Origin: UBA5859 sp041940025
GTDB lineage: Bacteria > Pseudomonadota > Gammaproteobacteria > UBA5859
Direction of reading: 5' to 3'
DNA: 64,000 bases
NCBI GenBank assembly: GCA_041940025.1
Contig: JBGTSY010000009.1
Location: 31,709 to 95,708 of the forward strand
Shown here: one piece after another, positions 9,195-17,798 of the stretch
Layout of the letters: every line of letters starts with the position of its first letter
Position numbering within the stretch: the first letter of the stretch is position 1
The notes under the pieces: model-generated
The model's input: the letters and a program-made list of their open reading frames with translations, nothing else
What the model was told of the DNA's origin: nothing
Database searches by the model: none
Made by a program: the position numbers and the translations under genes

Positions 9195-9885
9195 ACCAAC
9201 ATCAGTTCGTTAGAACACATTTCCAGCTGTGATCACTCCATTGCTCTATGTATCCACCACCGAGATTTCCTTGAAAAACAGTTCATTTCCAGGCTAACGA
9301 TTGCCGCCGATGGCTGTCCCGATATTGCCGGGTGACGGTTGCATGAGCCTAATAGACAAGGCCAGGGTAGACGCGCGATACGTGCTTAACTGTTCCAAGC
9401 ATCAGCTTGCCGTGGCACCTGTTGTTTTGATCAAAGTCTGAATCACGCCATCTTGTTACTATCTATTTGCATCGTCTGACTAATGTTGTGATTTAACTAG
9501 TCCGCCGGGTGTTCTGATAAACTTGGCTAGACGTCCATCGCCAAGTCGCCGATGGGTAAGTCATTAGCCTATATCAGCAGAGCTGTGGGTCTCGATACCC
9601 GGTTATGCCGCAGTGAGTTCAACTGGACTGGCTATCTATTTTGCGCCGTTCGATCCGGTGTGCACGGTCACATTGCTGCTTTTAATCTCTCCTTTTCGTT
9701 GCGCCACCTTTTAAGCGCAGCGATCGCATCCACAGAGAGCGATTTACCGGCTTTCAAGCCACCGCATAGTGCTTCGCATACCCTTCCGAGTCGGCGGCTT
9801 TGTCGACGCTGTAGCCCTGATCGTCAACCTATGGAACGGCCTCGTCCTTAATTTCCTCCGGATAGGTTGTGTCAGTTCGTTTCAT
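9195..9885 (-). mobile_element. Decayed IS3-family insertion sequence (orfA/orfB relic)
   Basis: Read on the minus strand from an ATG at 9885, the sequence gives MKRTDTTYPEEIKDEAV, a stop, then VDDQGYSVDKAADSEG. This matches the helix-turn-helix start of IS3-type OrfA (R.YPEEFK.EAV..V...GYSV.EAA..LG). In another frame follows DAIAALKRWRNEKERLKAA, resembling the OrfA leucine-zipper end. Farther on, PVQL and VSR fragments and, near 9298-9236, MNCFSRKSRWWIHRAME resemble the OrfB core around LDLFSRKIVGW. Several stops and frame changes and a short overall length show it is long dead. No terminal repeats were identified, so the ends are approximate. Confidence 0.55.
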
Positions 9886-10280
9886 GATCATAGATATCTC
9901 AATAAGTAATGGCCTTAAAATCTCTCAGCCGAGCGTACGGACTTATTAGATCGGAACATTGTTAATCGATGAGATAATTAAAAATATTTACTGCATTACA
10001 TCTTATATAAAGTGAAAATGGCCATAAAAAAACAGTATGTTACCTCTCCATCTTAGAAAGTCTTAAATCAAGCTTAGTCTGCCTTAATGTATGGAAATTG
10101 ATGTAAGAAATTTGTATACTGCCGCCCGGATAGGAAACGTCATTGATAGACATAGGCTATAAAGAATCAGGATTTAGGGATAGGCAGTGCTCCACACAAA
10201 TTCTCGGCTGAAGAATACCCCCCCATTAACCGGTTTCATACCTCCTAATTATTGTGCAGTCGTACAGTCCTTAAACCAAA

Positions 10281-10297
10281 TACAAACATTGTTTGTA
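10281..10297. promoter_or_regulatory. 17-bp palindrome (7-3-7) upstream of the manC relic
   Basis: TACAAAC, spacer ATT, GTTTGTA. Perfect seven-base arms, about 130 bp upstream of the manC-relic start in the presumed leader of the polysaccharide operon. It could be an operator for a dimeric regulator. No cognate regulator is adjacent. Confidence 0.35.
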
Positions 10298-10430
10298 GAG
10301 AACAGAGCATCCTTTTCGGGAAAGAACGTCTTTGTTGAGAGTGGACGCATATTTTTTTTAGACTGCGAATCTCGAGACTATACTCACTAGTCGTTAAGCG
10401 GTTAGATTTCACCGCCAAGGAGAGTGGATA

Positions 10431-11746
10431 ATGCATACAGAAGCCCCCGTTCCTCTATCAACGGTACTATGTGGCGGTGCCGATCCACATCTGTGGCCTG
10501 CCTCAAGAGAGCAGCACCCTAAAACGTTTCTTCAAGTTGAAGATGGTGAAAGTTTGTTCCAAAGGGTCTTTCTCGGAGGCGCTTTTTCCCTAAAGTCGTT
10601 GACTTTATGACAGTTACTAAACATGAAATTTTCTTCGAGACTGAAGTTAAGCACTGTAAAGTTGGCCATTTGTTGGCGACTCCTGTTAAAAACGGTTTCA
10701 ATCGACAGCCGTTCGGAGCTAAAACAGCACCAACTGTTGCAGCGGCGAGCCTTCTCGCAGCGGAAAAACATAATAAAGATGCGATACAGCTTGATTTGGC
10801 TGCTAATTATCTCATCTCTGGAGAAGCCTTTAGTCATGCTGTTACCAAAGCGTACGAATCGGCTCATTTAGAAAAGCTGAGGATCTTTGCTAGTAAGCCT
10901 GCGTCGCCCGAGACGGGATTAGGCGATATTGATGCCAGTGGTACTGAGGTATGTCGATTTGTAGAAAAGTCGACAATTGATAAGACAGAAGAATACTTTA
11001 AATCAGCTAACATTTTAGGGGATTCGGGCTGTTTCTGTTTGACGGCGGGGTCTATGCTTGAAGAACAGGTGCAACATAGTCCAGATCTTTTCAAGACGAC
11101 AAATCATCGTTTGGAGTTGTCGAGAAGATCAGAGGGTGATAGATTTTGCCAGGTAGAACTTAACTCAGAAGAGATTGATTCTGCCCCTGGCGATTCCATT
11201 GACTATGCGGCAATGGAAAAGATCAAGATAGCACTACTAGCACGATTAATAGCGAGGACAGAGTCGTTGGTTCGGTGGGATCGAAAATCCCGTAGTGATT
11301 GATAGTTTGCGAGTTGCCAACAAGCATCGTGCTCAACAGGTCAAGTGCACCTTTGCCCCGATGTACGTGGAAGGACACGAGGCACATAAACTGCCTTGTT
11401 CGGTAAATCGACAATGGGACACCTACACCGTTTTAGAAGAAGGAAAAAATTTCAAGATAAAACGTACTGAGACCAAGCCTAACGCGTGTATCAGTTTTCA
11501 AATGCATCACCATAGAAGTGATGCATTAGGTGGTGGTATGCCATAGGGGGAGTGTTGATCAACGAGTATGAACTCATACTCAGCTTGAGTGAGTCCACGT
11601 ATATTCCAGCAGAGTTTAAACAATGTGTTGAGAATATTGGCACGACGATTTTGGTCATTGTTGAAGTTCAAACTGGCGGCGACGTGGGTGAAAATGACGT
11701 CGTACGTTTTGGTAATATCTATAGGAGAGTGGAGTGCATAGCCTAA
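10431..11746 (+). pseudogene. manC: manC: mannose-1-phosphate guanylyltransferase / mannose-6-P isomerase, decayed
   Basis: The original ATG (10431) and its AAGGAGAG site (10417-10424) survive, but the gene is in at least four pieces. Piece 1 (10431-10610) reads STVLCGGADPHLWPASREQH, where a working enzyme has GGSGTRLWPLSR, so the nucleotide-binding loop is also ruined. Piece 2 (10607-11302) keeps KTAPTVAAASLLAAEKH, PETGLGDI and CRFVEKSTIDKTEEYF. Piece 3 (about 11283-11546) keeps VANKHRAQQVK, DTYTVLEEGKNFKIKR and SFQMHHHRS from the isomerase half. Piece 4 (about 11549-11746) keeps STYIPAEFKQCVENIG and the EVQTGG stretch. Internal parts are also missing. GDP-mannose would need another manC elsewhere. 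It overlaps the manB start. Confidence 0.88.
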
Positions 11747-13104
11747 GCTGTTTTAAAGCCTATGATGTAAGAGGTAAATTAGGCGAAGAACTCAATGACG
11801 ACATCGCGTATCGTATTGGTCGAGCTTATGCTCAACACTTAGGTGCTCAACGAGTAGTGGTGGGTGCCGATGTGCGTCTGACAAGTGAGTCGCTTAAGCA
11901 AGCCTTAGCAAAAGGGCTAATGGATGCTGGCGCAGATGTGGTTGATATCGGTATGACCGGGACCGAGGAAGTTTATTTCGCCGCATTTCATCTCGATGTG
12001 GATGGCGGGATTGAGATAACCGCCAGTCATAATCCGTTGGATTACAATGGCATAAAGTTTGTTGGACGAGATGCGAAACCTATTAGCGGTGACACGGGCT
12101 TACGTGAAATACAGCACATTGCCGAAATTTCAGACTTTCAACCTGTGACAAATCAAGGTGCACTTACCAGGCTCTCGATCCTGGATGACTATGTTGAACA
12201 TCTTCTGGGTTATATAAACACTAGAGAATTAAAGCCACTCAAGTTAGTTGTTAACGCAGGAAACGGGTCCGCTGGCCATGTTATTGATGCGATTGAGGCG
12301 GTATTTGTCACACGAGGCATACCCGTTGAGTTTGTCAAGATTCAACACGAACCGGATGGAAGCTTCCCTAACGGTATTCCCAATCCCTTGTTGCCCGAGA
12401 ACCGCGCTGCCACGGCGGAAGCGGTACAGACGCACGGCGCAGATATGGGCATCGCCTGGGATGGTGACTTTGATCGCTGCTTCCTCTTCGATGAAAAGGG
12501 TACCTTCATCGAAGGTTATTACATCGTTGGCCTGTTGGCCGAGGCCTTCCTGAAAAAATACCCCGACGAAAAGATCATCCACGACCCACGCCTCACCTGG
12601 AACACCATCGATATCGTAGAAAAGACGGGAGGCACCCCGATCCAATCCAAAACCGGTCACGCTTTCATTAAAGAGCGAATGAGGGAGGAAGATGCGATTT
12701 ATGGTGGGGAAATGAGCGCCCATCACTACTTCCGGGACTTCGCCTACTGCGACAGCGGCATGATCCCCTGGTTACTGGTGAGTGAACTTGTTTGTAAAAC
12801 AGGCAAGCCATTATCAGATCTTGTGAATGAAAGGGTGTCGTCTTATCCATGTAGTGGTGAGATTAACTACAAAGTAAAAGATGTCCAGGCTAGTATCCAG
12901 GCAGTCAAAGAAAACTTTTTAACATTAGAGCCACTAGTGGATGACACAGATGGCATCAGTCTTGAGTTCAAGGACTGGAGACTCAATCTGCGTGCATCGA
13001 ACACCGAACCTCTGCTGCGTCTCAATGTGGAATCAAGAGGTCAACCTCAAACCGTTGAGCAACGTGTTGCCGAAATCGAATCGCTGATAAAAGAGAACGC
13101 TTGA
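11734..13104 (+). CDS. manB: Phosphomannomutase/phosphoglucomutase ManB (CpsG)
   Basis: Interconverts mannose-6-P and mannose-1-P for GDP-mannose synthesis. The 456-residue product carries the whole alpha-D-phosphohexomutase set: phosphoserine loop ITASHNPLDYNGIKF, metal loop WDGDFDRCFLFD, sugar loop GGEMSAHHYF and phosphate loop RASNTEPLLRL. The GTG start at 11734 follows AGGAGAG and lies inside the tail of the decayed manC. Base composition changes along the gene: the first 650 bases or so and the stretch around 12790-12930 are AT-rich, while about 12390-12780 and the 3' end look like the GC-rich genes downstream. This suggests a recombined mosaic. The stop overlaps the wzm start (TGATG). 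Confidence 0.95.
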   Translation: MHSLSCFKAYDVRGKLGEELNDDIAYRIGRAYAQHLGAQRVVVGADVRLTSESLKQALAKGLMDAGADVVDIGMTGTEEVYFAAFHLDVDGGIEITASHNPLDYNGIKFVGRDAKPISGDTGLREIQHIAEISDFQPVTNQGALTRLSILDDYVEHLLGYINTRELKPLKLVVNAGNGSAGHVIDAIEAVFVTRGIPVEFVKIQHEPDGSFPNGIPNPLLPENRAATAEAVQTHGADMGIAWDGDFDRCFLFDEKGTFIEGYYIVGLLAEAFLKKYPDEKIIHDPRLTWNTIDIVEKTGGTPIQSKTGHAFIKERMREEDAIYGGEMSAHHYFRDFAYCDSGMIPWLLVSELVCKTGKPLSDLVNERVSSYPCSGEINYKVKDVQASIQAVKENFLTLEPLVDDTDGISLEFKDWRLNLRASNTEPLLRLNVESRGQPQTVEQRVAEIESLIKENA

Positions 13105-13898
13105 TGTCTGGCATGCTCCGTAGCCTGTGGCAATATCGCCACTTCGTCCTCAGTTCCATCCGCAACGAGTTGATCACCCGCTTTGCGCGCAGCAAGCTCG
13201 GCGGCCTGTGGATGATTATCAATCCCCTGGCGCAGGTGGCTATTTACGCCCTTATTCTCTCCAATGTCCTGGCCGCCAAGTTGCCTGGTATCGACAACAA
13301 GTACGCCTACGCCATCTACCTGATGGCAGGCCTGCTTGCCTGGACCCTGTTCAGCGAAATCATCAGCCGCTGCCTCAACCTTTTCATTGAGCAGGGCAAC
13401 CTGATGAAAAAGATGCAGTTCCCCCGCATCACCTTGCCCGCCATCGTGGTAGGCTCCAACCTCCTCAACAACATTTTGCTGTTCATCGCCATGGTGGGTA
13501 TTTTTCTGCTGTTAGGACACCACTTCAGCGCCGCCATGCTCTGGCTGCTGCCCTTGACCCTCCTGCTCACCGCCTTCGCCATGGGGGTGGGGCTGGTGCT
13601 GGGTATCATGAACGTCTTTGTGCGCGATCTCGGCCAGGCTGTGCCGATCATTTTGCAGATGTGGTTCTGGTTTACGCCGATCGTCTATCCGGTCAACATC
13701 ATTCCGGAAGGCTACCGCCACTGGCTGAACCTCAACCCCATGTACCATTTCACCAGCGCCTACCAGAAGGTACTCGTCTACGGGCGCCCGCCTCAGGTAG
13801 AGGGGATCGCGATCATCGGTGCATTGGCGGCATTCTTGCTGCTTTTGAGTCTGTTTCTGTTCCGCCGCTCCAGCGAAGAGATGGTGGACGTCCTATGA
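13104..13898 (+). CDS. wzm: Polysaccharide ABC exporter, permease (Wzm)
   Basis: Membrane half of an ABC-2 exporter that moves undecaprenyl-linked polysaccharide across the inner membrane. The 264-residue product opens MSGMLRSLWQYRHFVLSSIR with the usual amphipathic NELITRFARSKLGGLW segment, and has about six helices and the typical FWFTPIVYPVNIIPEGYR and NPMYHFTSAYQ stretches. I use ATG 13104, which overlaps the manB stop; a TTG one codon earlier is possible. The stop overlaps wzt. From here to about 21.9 kb the DNA is clearly GC-richer than its surroundings. Confidence 0.94.
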   Translation: MSGMLRSLWQYRHFVLSSIRNELITRFARSKLGGLWMIINPLAQVAIYALILSNVLAAKLPGIDNKYAYAIYLMAGLLAWTLFSEIISRCLNLFIEQGNLMKKMQFPRITLPAIVVGSNLLNNILLFIAMVGIFLLLGHHFSAAMLWLLPLTLLLTAFAMGVGLVLGIMNVFVRDLGQAVPIILQMWFWFTPIVYPVNIIPEGYRHWLNLNPMYHFTSAYQKVLVYGRPPQVEGIAIIGALAAFLLLLSLFLFRRSSEEMVDVL

Positions 13899-15121
13899 TC
13901 GTGCTCAGCGTTAAAGATGTCGGCAAGGCCTTTCGCGCTTATCGGAGCGAGTGGCACCGCTTTGGCCGCTGGTTTGGCCTGGCCATGAAACCGGCCGAAG
14001 AAGCCTGGGTGTTGCGCCACATCAACTTTGATATTCAGCCCGGCGAGGCCATCGGCATCATCGGTCAGAACGGCGCTGGCAAGAGCACCCTGCTGAAGAT
14101 CATCACCGGCACTCTGAAGCCCAGCGAGGGGAGGGTGCAGGTCAATGGTCGCATCGCCGCCATTCTCGAACTGGGCATGGGCTTTAATCCCGAGCTGACG
14201 GGCCGCCAAAACGTGCGCCACGCCGCCGGACTCATGGGCTTCTCCCCGGAGCAAATCGATGCCGCCATGGCGGATATCGAGGCCTTTGCCGAGATCGGCG
14301 AATATTTCGATGAGCCGGTGCGCACCTACTCCAGCGGCATGCAGGTGCGCGTCGCCTTTGCCGTGGCCACTGCCTGGCGCCCCGAAATCCTGATTGTCGA
14401 TGAGGCGCTGTCGGTGGGGGATGCCTACTTCCAGCACAAAAGCTTCGCCCGTATTCGTGAGTTCCGCGAGCAGGGCACCACATTGCTCATTGTCTCCCAC
14501 GACCGCAGCGCCATTCAATGCCTCTGTGACCGCGCCATCCTGCTGGAGCAGGGCACGGTCATCAAGGACGGCGACCCCGAAGAGGTGTTTGACTTCTATA
14601 ACGCTCTGATTGCGGAAAAAGAGAACAGCACTGTCGAGGTGAAAAAACTAGACGACGGTAAGGCGCAGACCAGCTCCGGTACCGGCGAGGCGCGGGTGGA
14701 GGAGATCGTACTTTACAACTGTAAGGGCGAGGTGGCCGAATACGTGGGCGTCGGTGAGCCTATCGAACTTCACGTCAAGGTCAAGGTACACCTTCCTATC
14801 GCAAGCCTGGTGCTCGGTTACGGTATCAAGGACAGATTGGGGCAGATTATGTACGGCACCAACACCTGGCATACGGAACAGGTTATCACTGAGCCACAAG
14901 TCAGTGATGAGTACCTGTTCGTTATCGCTTTCCCAGCCAATTTCGGAGTCGGCAGTTATTCGGTTCAGACCGCGCTGGTGGATCGCGATACCCACCTTGG
15001 TGCCAACTACGAGTGGCGGGACATGGCGCTGGTATTCGATGTAATCAATATCGACAGAAAGCAATTCGCAGGATGTTTGTGGAATGAGCCGCGCATAGCT
15101 ATCGAGAATCTGAATCAATGA
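13895..15121 (+). CDS. wzt: Polysaccharide ABC exporter, ATPase with carbohydrate-binding tail (Wzt)
   Basis: Energises export through Wzm. Of 408 residues, about 1-250 form the ABC domain: Walker A GQNGAGKST, signature YSSGMQVR, Walker B ILIVDEALSVGD, and the switch His in IVSHD. After a linker, residues about 270-408 form a beta-sandwich like the Wzt C-terminal domain (EIVLYNCKGEVAEYVGVGE, later GYGIKDRLGQIMYGTNTW). In E. coli O9a this domain binds the capped non-reducing end of the finished O chain. ATG 13895 overlaps the wzm stop; the longer open frame upstream is only a shadow over wzm. The stop overlaps the next gene by ATGA, which supports a functional link to the methyltransferase. 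Confidence 0.95.
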   Translation: MIVLSVKDVGKAFRAYRSEWHRFGRWFGLAMKPAEEAWVLRHINFDIQPGEAIGIIGQNGAGKSTLLKIITGTLKPSEGRVQVNGRIAAILELGMGFNPELTGRQNVRHAAGLMGFSPEQIDAAMADIEAFAEIGEYFDEPVRTYSSGMQVRVAFAVATAWRPEILIVDEALSVGDAYFQHKSFARIREFREQGTTLLIVSHDRSAIQCLCDRAILLEQGTVIKDGDPEEVFDFYNALIAEKENSTVEVKKLDDGKAQTSSGTGEARVEEIVLYNCKGEVAEYVGVGEPIELHVKVKVHLPIASLVLGYGIKDRLGQIMYGTNTWHTEQVITEPQVSDEYLFVIAFPANFGVGSYSVQTALVDRDTHLGANYEWRDMALVFDVINIDRKQFAGCLWNEPRIAIENLNQ

Positions 15122-16389
15122 GTTTCGTTTCTTACGCACAAAATTTTGAAGACGTGATGCTTTGGCGTGCACTCAAGCACATTGAGCAGGGTTTCTATAT
15201 CGATGTTGGTGCCTGGTCGCCAGATATAGACTCCGTTACCTGCGCTTTTTATGAAAGAGGATGGCGTGGCATCAACTTAGAGCCCAATCCGGAATTTCAT
15301 CAGCAACTTGAGACAAGTCGCCCCCGCGATCTCAACCTGAAACTGGCCATTAGCGATGCCGAAGGCATCATGACCATGAATTTTCTGGCGAATTCTGGCT
15401 TGTCCACACTCGATGATTCCATCGCGCAACGGCACCAGGCCGCAGGTTGGGAGGCATCTCGCCAGGAGGTGGCGGTCAAGACACTGGCCGCCATTTGGCA
15501 ACAGCATGTGCCCGACGGCCAGCCGGTCCATTTTTTGAAAGTGGATGTCGAAGGGTATGAGGCAGCCGCGCTTCGTGGTAACGACTGGTCGCGATTCCGC
15601 CCCTGGGTGGTCGTGGTTGAGGCCACCCTGCCCATGTCGCAGGTCGAATCCCATGCGGACTGGCAACCCTTCTTATTGGAAGCCAGGTACCAATTCGCTT
15701 ATGCCGACGGCCTCAACCGCTTTTATGTTGCCGAAGAACATGCCGATTTGATGTCCGCCTTTGAATATCCTCCGAATGTTTTCGACGAATTCATACTCGC
15801 GGCGCACCAACAGTCCGAGACACGGGCACAGCAAGCCGAGCATGCCGCCCAGCAGTCTGAGGCACGGGCACAGCAAGCCGAGCATGTCGCCCAACAGTCT
15901 GAGGCACGGGCACAACAGGCCGAGAATGCCGCTCAACAGTCTGAGGCACGAGCACAGCAGGCCGAGAATGCCGCCCACCAGTCAGAGGCCATGCTGAAAT
16001 CCGTTATTAGCAGCAGCTCCTGGCGGATAACCGGGCCGTTACGCCTCCTAGTTAATGGGCTTCGTAGTCTGCGTCATGGAACAACAACACAGGCGCTCAA
16101 GGCTGCCTTGCGACCGCTGCTTGGGCACGTCATCAGCTTTGTCAGTGTCCGTCCTCGCCTTAAGAGAACCTTATTGGCGTGGGTGAGTAAACATCCACGC
16201 CTGGAGCAGAAATTGCGTCGGTTTGCCGCCGCGAGGAGGCTGGCAGGCACAGGGATCGGTCAGATACATATGCGCTTAGAACAGGCTCAATCCCCACCAA
16301 TTGAGTTGGCACACCTCACACCCCGGGCGCGCCAAATCTATGCGGATCTGAAAGCAGCCATAGAGAAAAACAATCAGGAGACCGCTTGA
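15118..16389 (+). CDS. FkbM-family methyltransferase with tandem-repeat coiled coil and membrane-docking-like tail
   Basis: Predicted SAM-dependent O-methyltransferase, 423 residues. Residues 1-220 are FkbM-like: SYAQNFEDVMLWRAL, the SAM motif GFYIDVGAWSPDID, NLEPNPEF, and HFLKVDVEGYEAAAL. From residue 232 a 14-residue unit of the form QSEARAQQAEHAAQ is repeated four times with part of a fifth, a strongly predicted coiled coil. Then come the motif SSSSWRITGPLR (Trp302) and a basic, amphipathic tail ending RQIYADLKAAIEKNNQETA, shared with the next gene. I infer a chain-capping enzyme like WbdD, which also joins a methyltransferase to a length-setting coiled coil, although WbdD belongs to another methyltransferase family and carries a kinase. 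ATGA overlap with wzt. Confidence 0.9.
   Translation: MSFVSYAQNFEDVMLWRALKHIEQGFYIDVGAWSPDIDSVTCAFYERGWRGINLEPNPEFHQQLETSRPRDLNLKLAISDAEGIMTMNFLANSGLSTLDDSIAQRHQAAGWEASRQEVAVKTLAAIWQQHVPDGQPVHFLKVDVEGYEAAALRGNDWSRFRPWVVVVEATLPMSQVESHADWQPFLLEARYQFAYADGLNRFYVAEEHADLMSAFEYPPNVFDEFILAAHQQSETRAQQAEHAAQQSEARAQQAEHVAQQSEARAQQAENAAQQSEARAQQAENAAHQSEAMLKSVISSSSWRITGPLRLLVNGLRSLRHGTTTQALKAALRPLLGHVISFVSVRPRLKRTLLAWVSKHPRLEQKLRRFAAARRLAGTGIGQIHMRLEQAQSPPIELAHLTPRARQIYADLKAAIEKNNQETA
15811..15978 (+). repeat. 42-bp in-frame tandem repeat, four units plus a partial fifth
   Basis: Units begin at 15811, 15853, 15895 and 15937, with a partial copy at 15979, each opening CAGTC(C/T)GAGRCACG or near. They encode the 14-residue coiled-coil units of the FkbM protein. 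The period is a multiple of three and of the heptad, so gain or loss of a unit would lengthen or shorten the coil without breaking the frame. Confidence 0.92.
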
Positions 16390-17798
16390 TGCGCATTGTG
16401 ATTGATATGCAGGGTGCGCAGACAGCCAGCCGTTTTCGTGGCATTGGCCGTTACACCATGGCTTTTGCTCAGGCTGTGGTACGGAACCGAGGCGAACACG
16501 AAATCATCCTCGCCCTCTCGGGTCTATTTCCTGAAACCATCGAGCCCATTCGCGCCGCCTTCGACGGCCTGCTGCCGCAGGAGAATATCCGCACCTGGCA
16601 CGCGCCCGGTCCGGTGCAGGAGGCGCAACCCGGCAACGATGCCCGGCGCGAGGCGGCGGAACTCATCCGTGAAGCCTTTTTGGCCAACCTCCAGTCCGAT
16701 GTCATCCATATCACAAGCCTGTTCGAGGGCTATGTGGACGATGCCGTCACCAGCATTGGCCGATTTGACAGTGCAATGCCGGTGAGCGTCATTCTGTATG
16801 ACCTCATTCCACTGCTGAATCCGGATCACTATTTAAGACCCAATCCACGTTACGAACAGTACTACCTACGCAAGGTCGAGTGCCTCAAGAAGGCGGCGCT
16901 GCATTTGGCGATTTCAGAGTTTTCCGGTCGGGAGGGTATAGACGTCCTCGGTACACCCGACGGTAAAACCATCACCATCTCCACGGCGCTGGATAGTCAC
17001 TTCCAAGCCAAAACCATCAGAGACGAAACCGCCAGTGAACTCCGTGCCAGGTTCGGCATCACCAGGCCCTTCGTGCTCTACACCGGTGGTGCGGATGAGC
17101 GCAAGAACCTGCCGCGCCTGATCGAGGCTTACGCCGCGCTGCCAGCAAGCATTCGCGAGACTCATCAGCTGGTTTTTGCAGGTCAGATGCATGAGGTTAA
17201 AATCGCGCAGTTCAAACACCGTGCCCGTTCAGTGGGGCTCAAGGATGACGAACTCGTTTCCACCGGGTATGTCACTGATGAAGATCTCGTCCAGCTTTAT
17301 CACCTCTGCCAACTCTACGTCTTCCCCTCATGGCACGAGGGCTTCGGTCTACCGGCGCTGGAGGCCATGGCCTGCGGTGCGCCTGTCATCGGGGCCAATA
17401 CCAGCAGCCTACCGGAGGTGATCGGATTCGAAGAGGCGCTCTTCGATCCGTTCGATGTCGAGGCCATCAGCGCCAAGCTCACCCAGGCGTTGGAAGATGA
17501 AGCATTTCGCAATCGCCTGCATGAACATGGCAAGAATCAAGCGGAGAAGTTTTCCTGGGACGATACCGCCAAACGCGCGATTGCAGCGTGGGAGAGCATG
17601 CCAGGCCGGAGTCAGGCAGAGTATCTGGACCGATCACTGGCCCACAACCGGCTTCTCGCAGCGCTCGCAAAACCGCTCGCGCACGCAGGCGAGCCCGAGT
17701 TGGTGGCGGTGTCGCATTGCGTCGCGCAAAACGAACGGGCAGGCATCGAACGCCAGTTACTGCTCGATGTCTCCGAACTGTGCCAGCATGATGCCGCC
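16314..17798 (+). repeat. Long direct repeat, copy A (about 1,485 bp)
   Basis: Starts in the last codons of the FkbM gene (CCTCACACCCCGGGCGCG) and runs through the first GT4 module of the next gene to the GCCGCC ending the ELCQHDAA codons. Copy B lies exactly 1,817 bp downstream. The offset is the same at the left end, at both gene starts, at the EX7E motifs and at the right end, so the copies are collinear without net indels. Identity is high but not perfect by eye. Confidence 0.9.

Larger units (their letters stand above)
9148..10430. other. Long gene-free region: IS relic, then AT-rich leader of the polysaccharide locus
   Basis: No intact gene. The left half (9195-9885) holds a decayed IS3-family transposase on the minus strand, listed separately. 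The right half (about 9890-10430) is AT-rich and probably the promoter region of the polysaccharide operon. TATACT at 10115-10120 with a poor -35 (TGGAAA, 17 bp upstream) is the best promoter guess, and a 17-bp palindrome lies at 10281-10297. I found no JUMPStart element. Confidence 0.5.

Noticed and set aside
9552..9851. 99-codon plus-strand frame
   Set aside because: It is antisense to the IS3 relic and shows no protein-like character.
10607..11302. 231-codon frame as a gene of its own
   Set aside because: It is the middle piece of manC, lacking start homology and ending in frame-shifted sequence. The ATGA overlap at 10607-10610 is chance, not coupling, because the preceding piece ends in non-homologous codons.
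10431..11746. Programmed frameshifting in manC
   Set aside because: There are several breaks, lost internal segments and a destroyed nucleotide-binding loop; no slippery sequence explains them.
13661..13894. Upstream extension of wzt
   Set aside because: It overlaps wzm, and the ABC domain starts naturally at ATG 13895, which overlaps the wzm stop.
15811..15978. CRISPR-like array
   Set aside because: Units are directly adjacent with no spacers and are in frame within a coding region. No other CRISPR or cas sequence is visible in the window.
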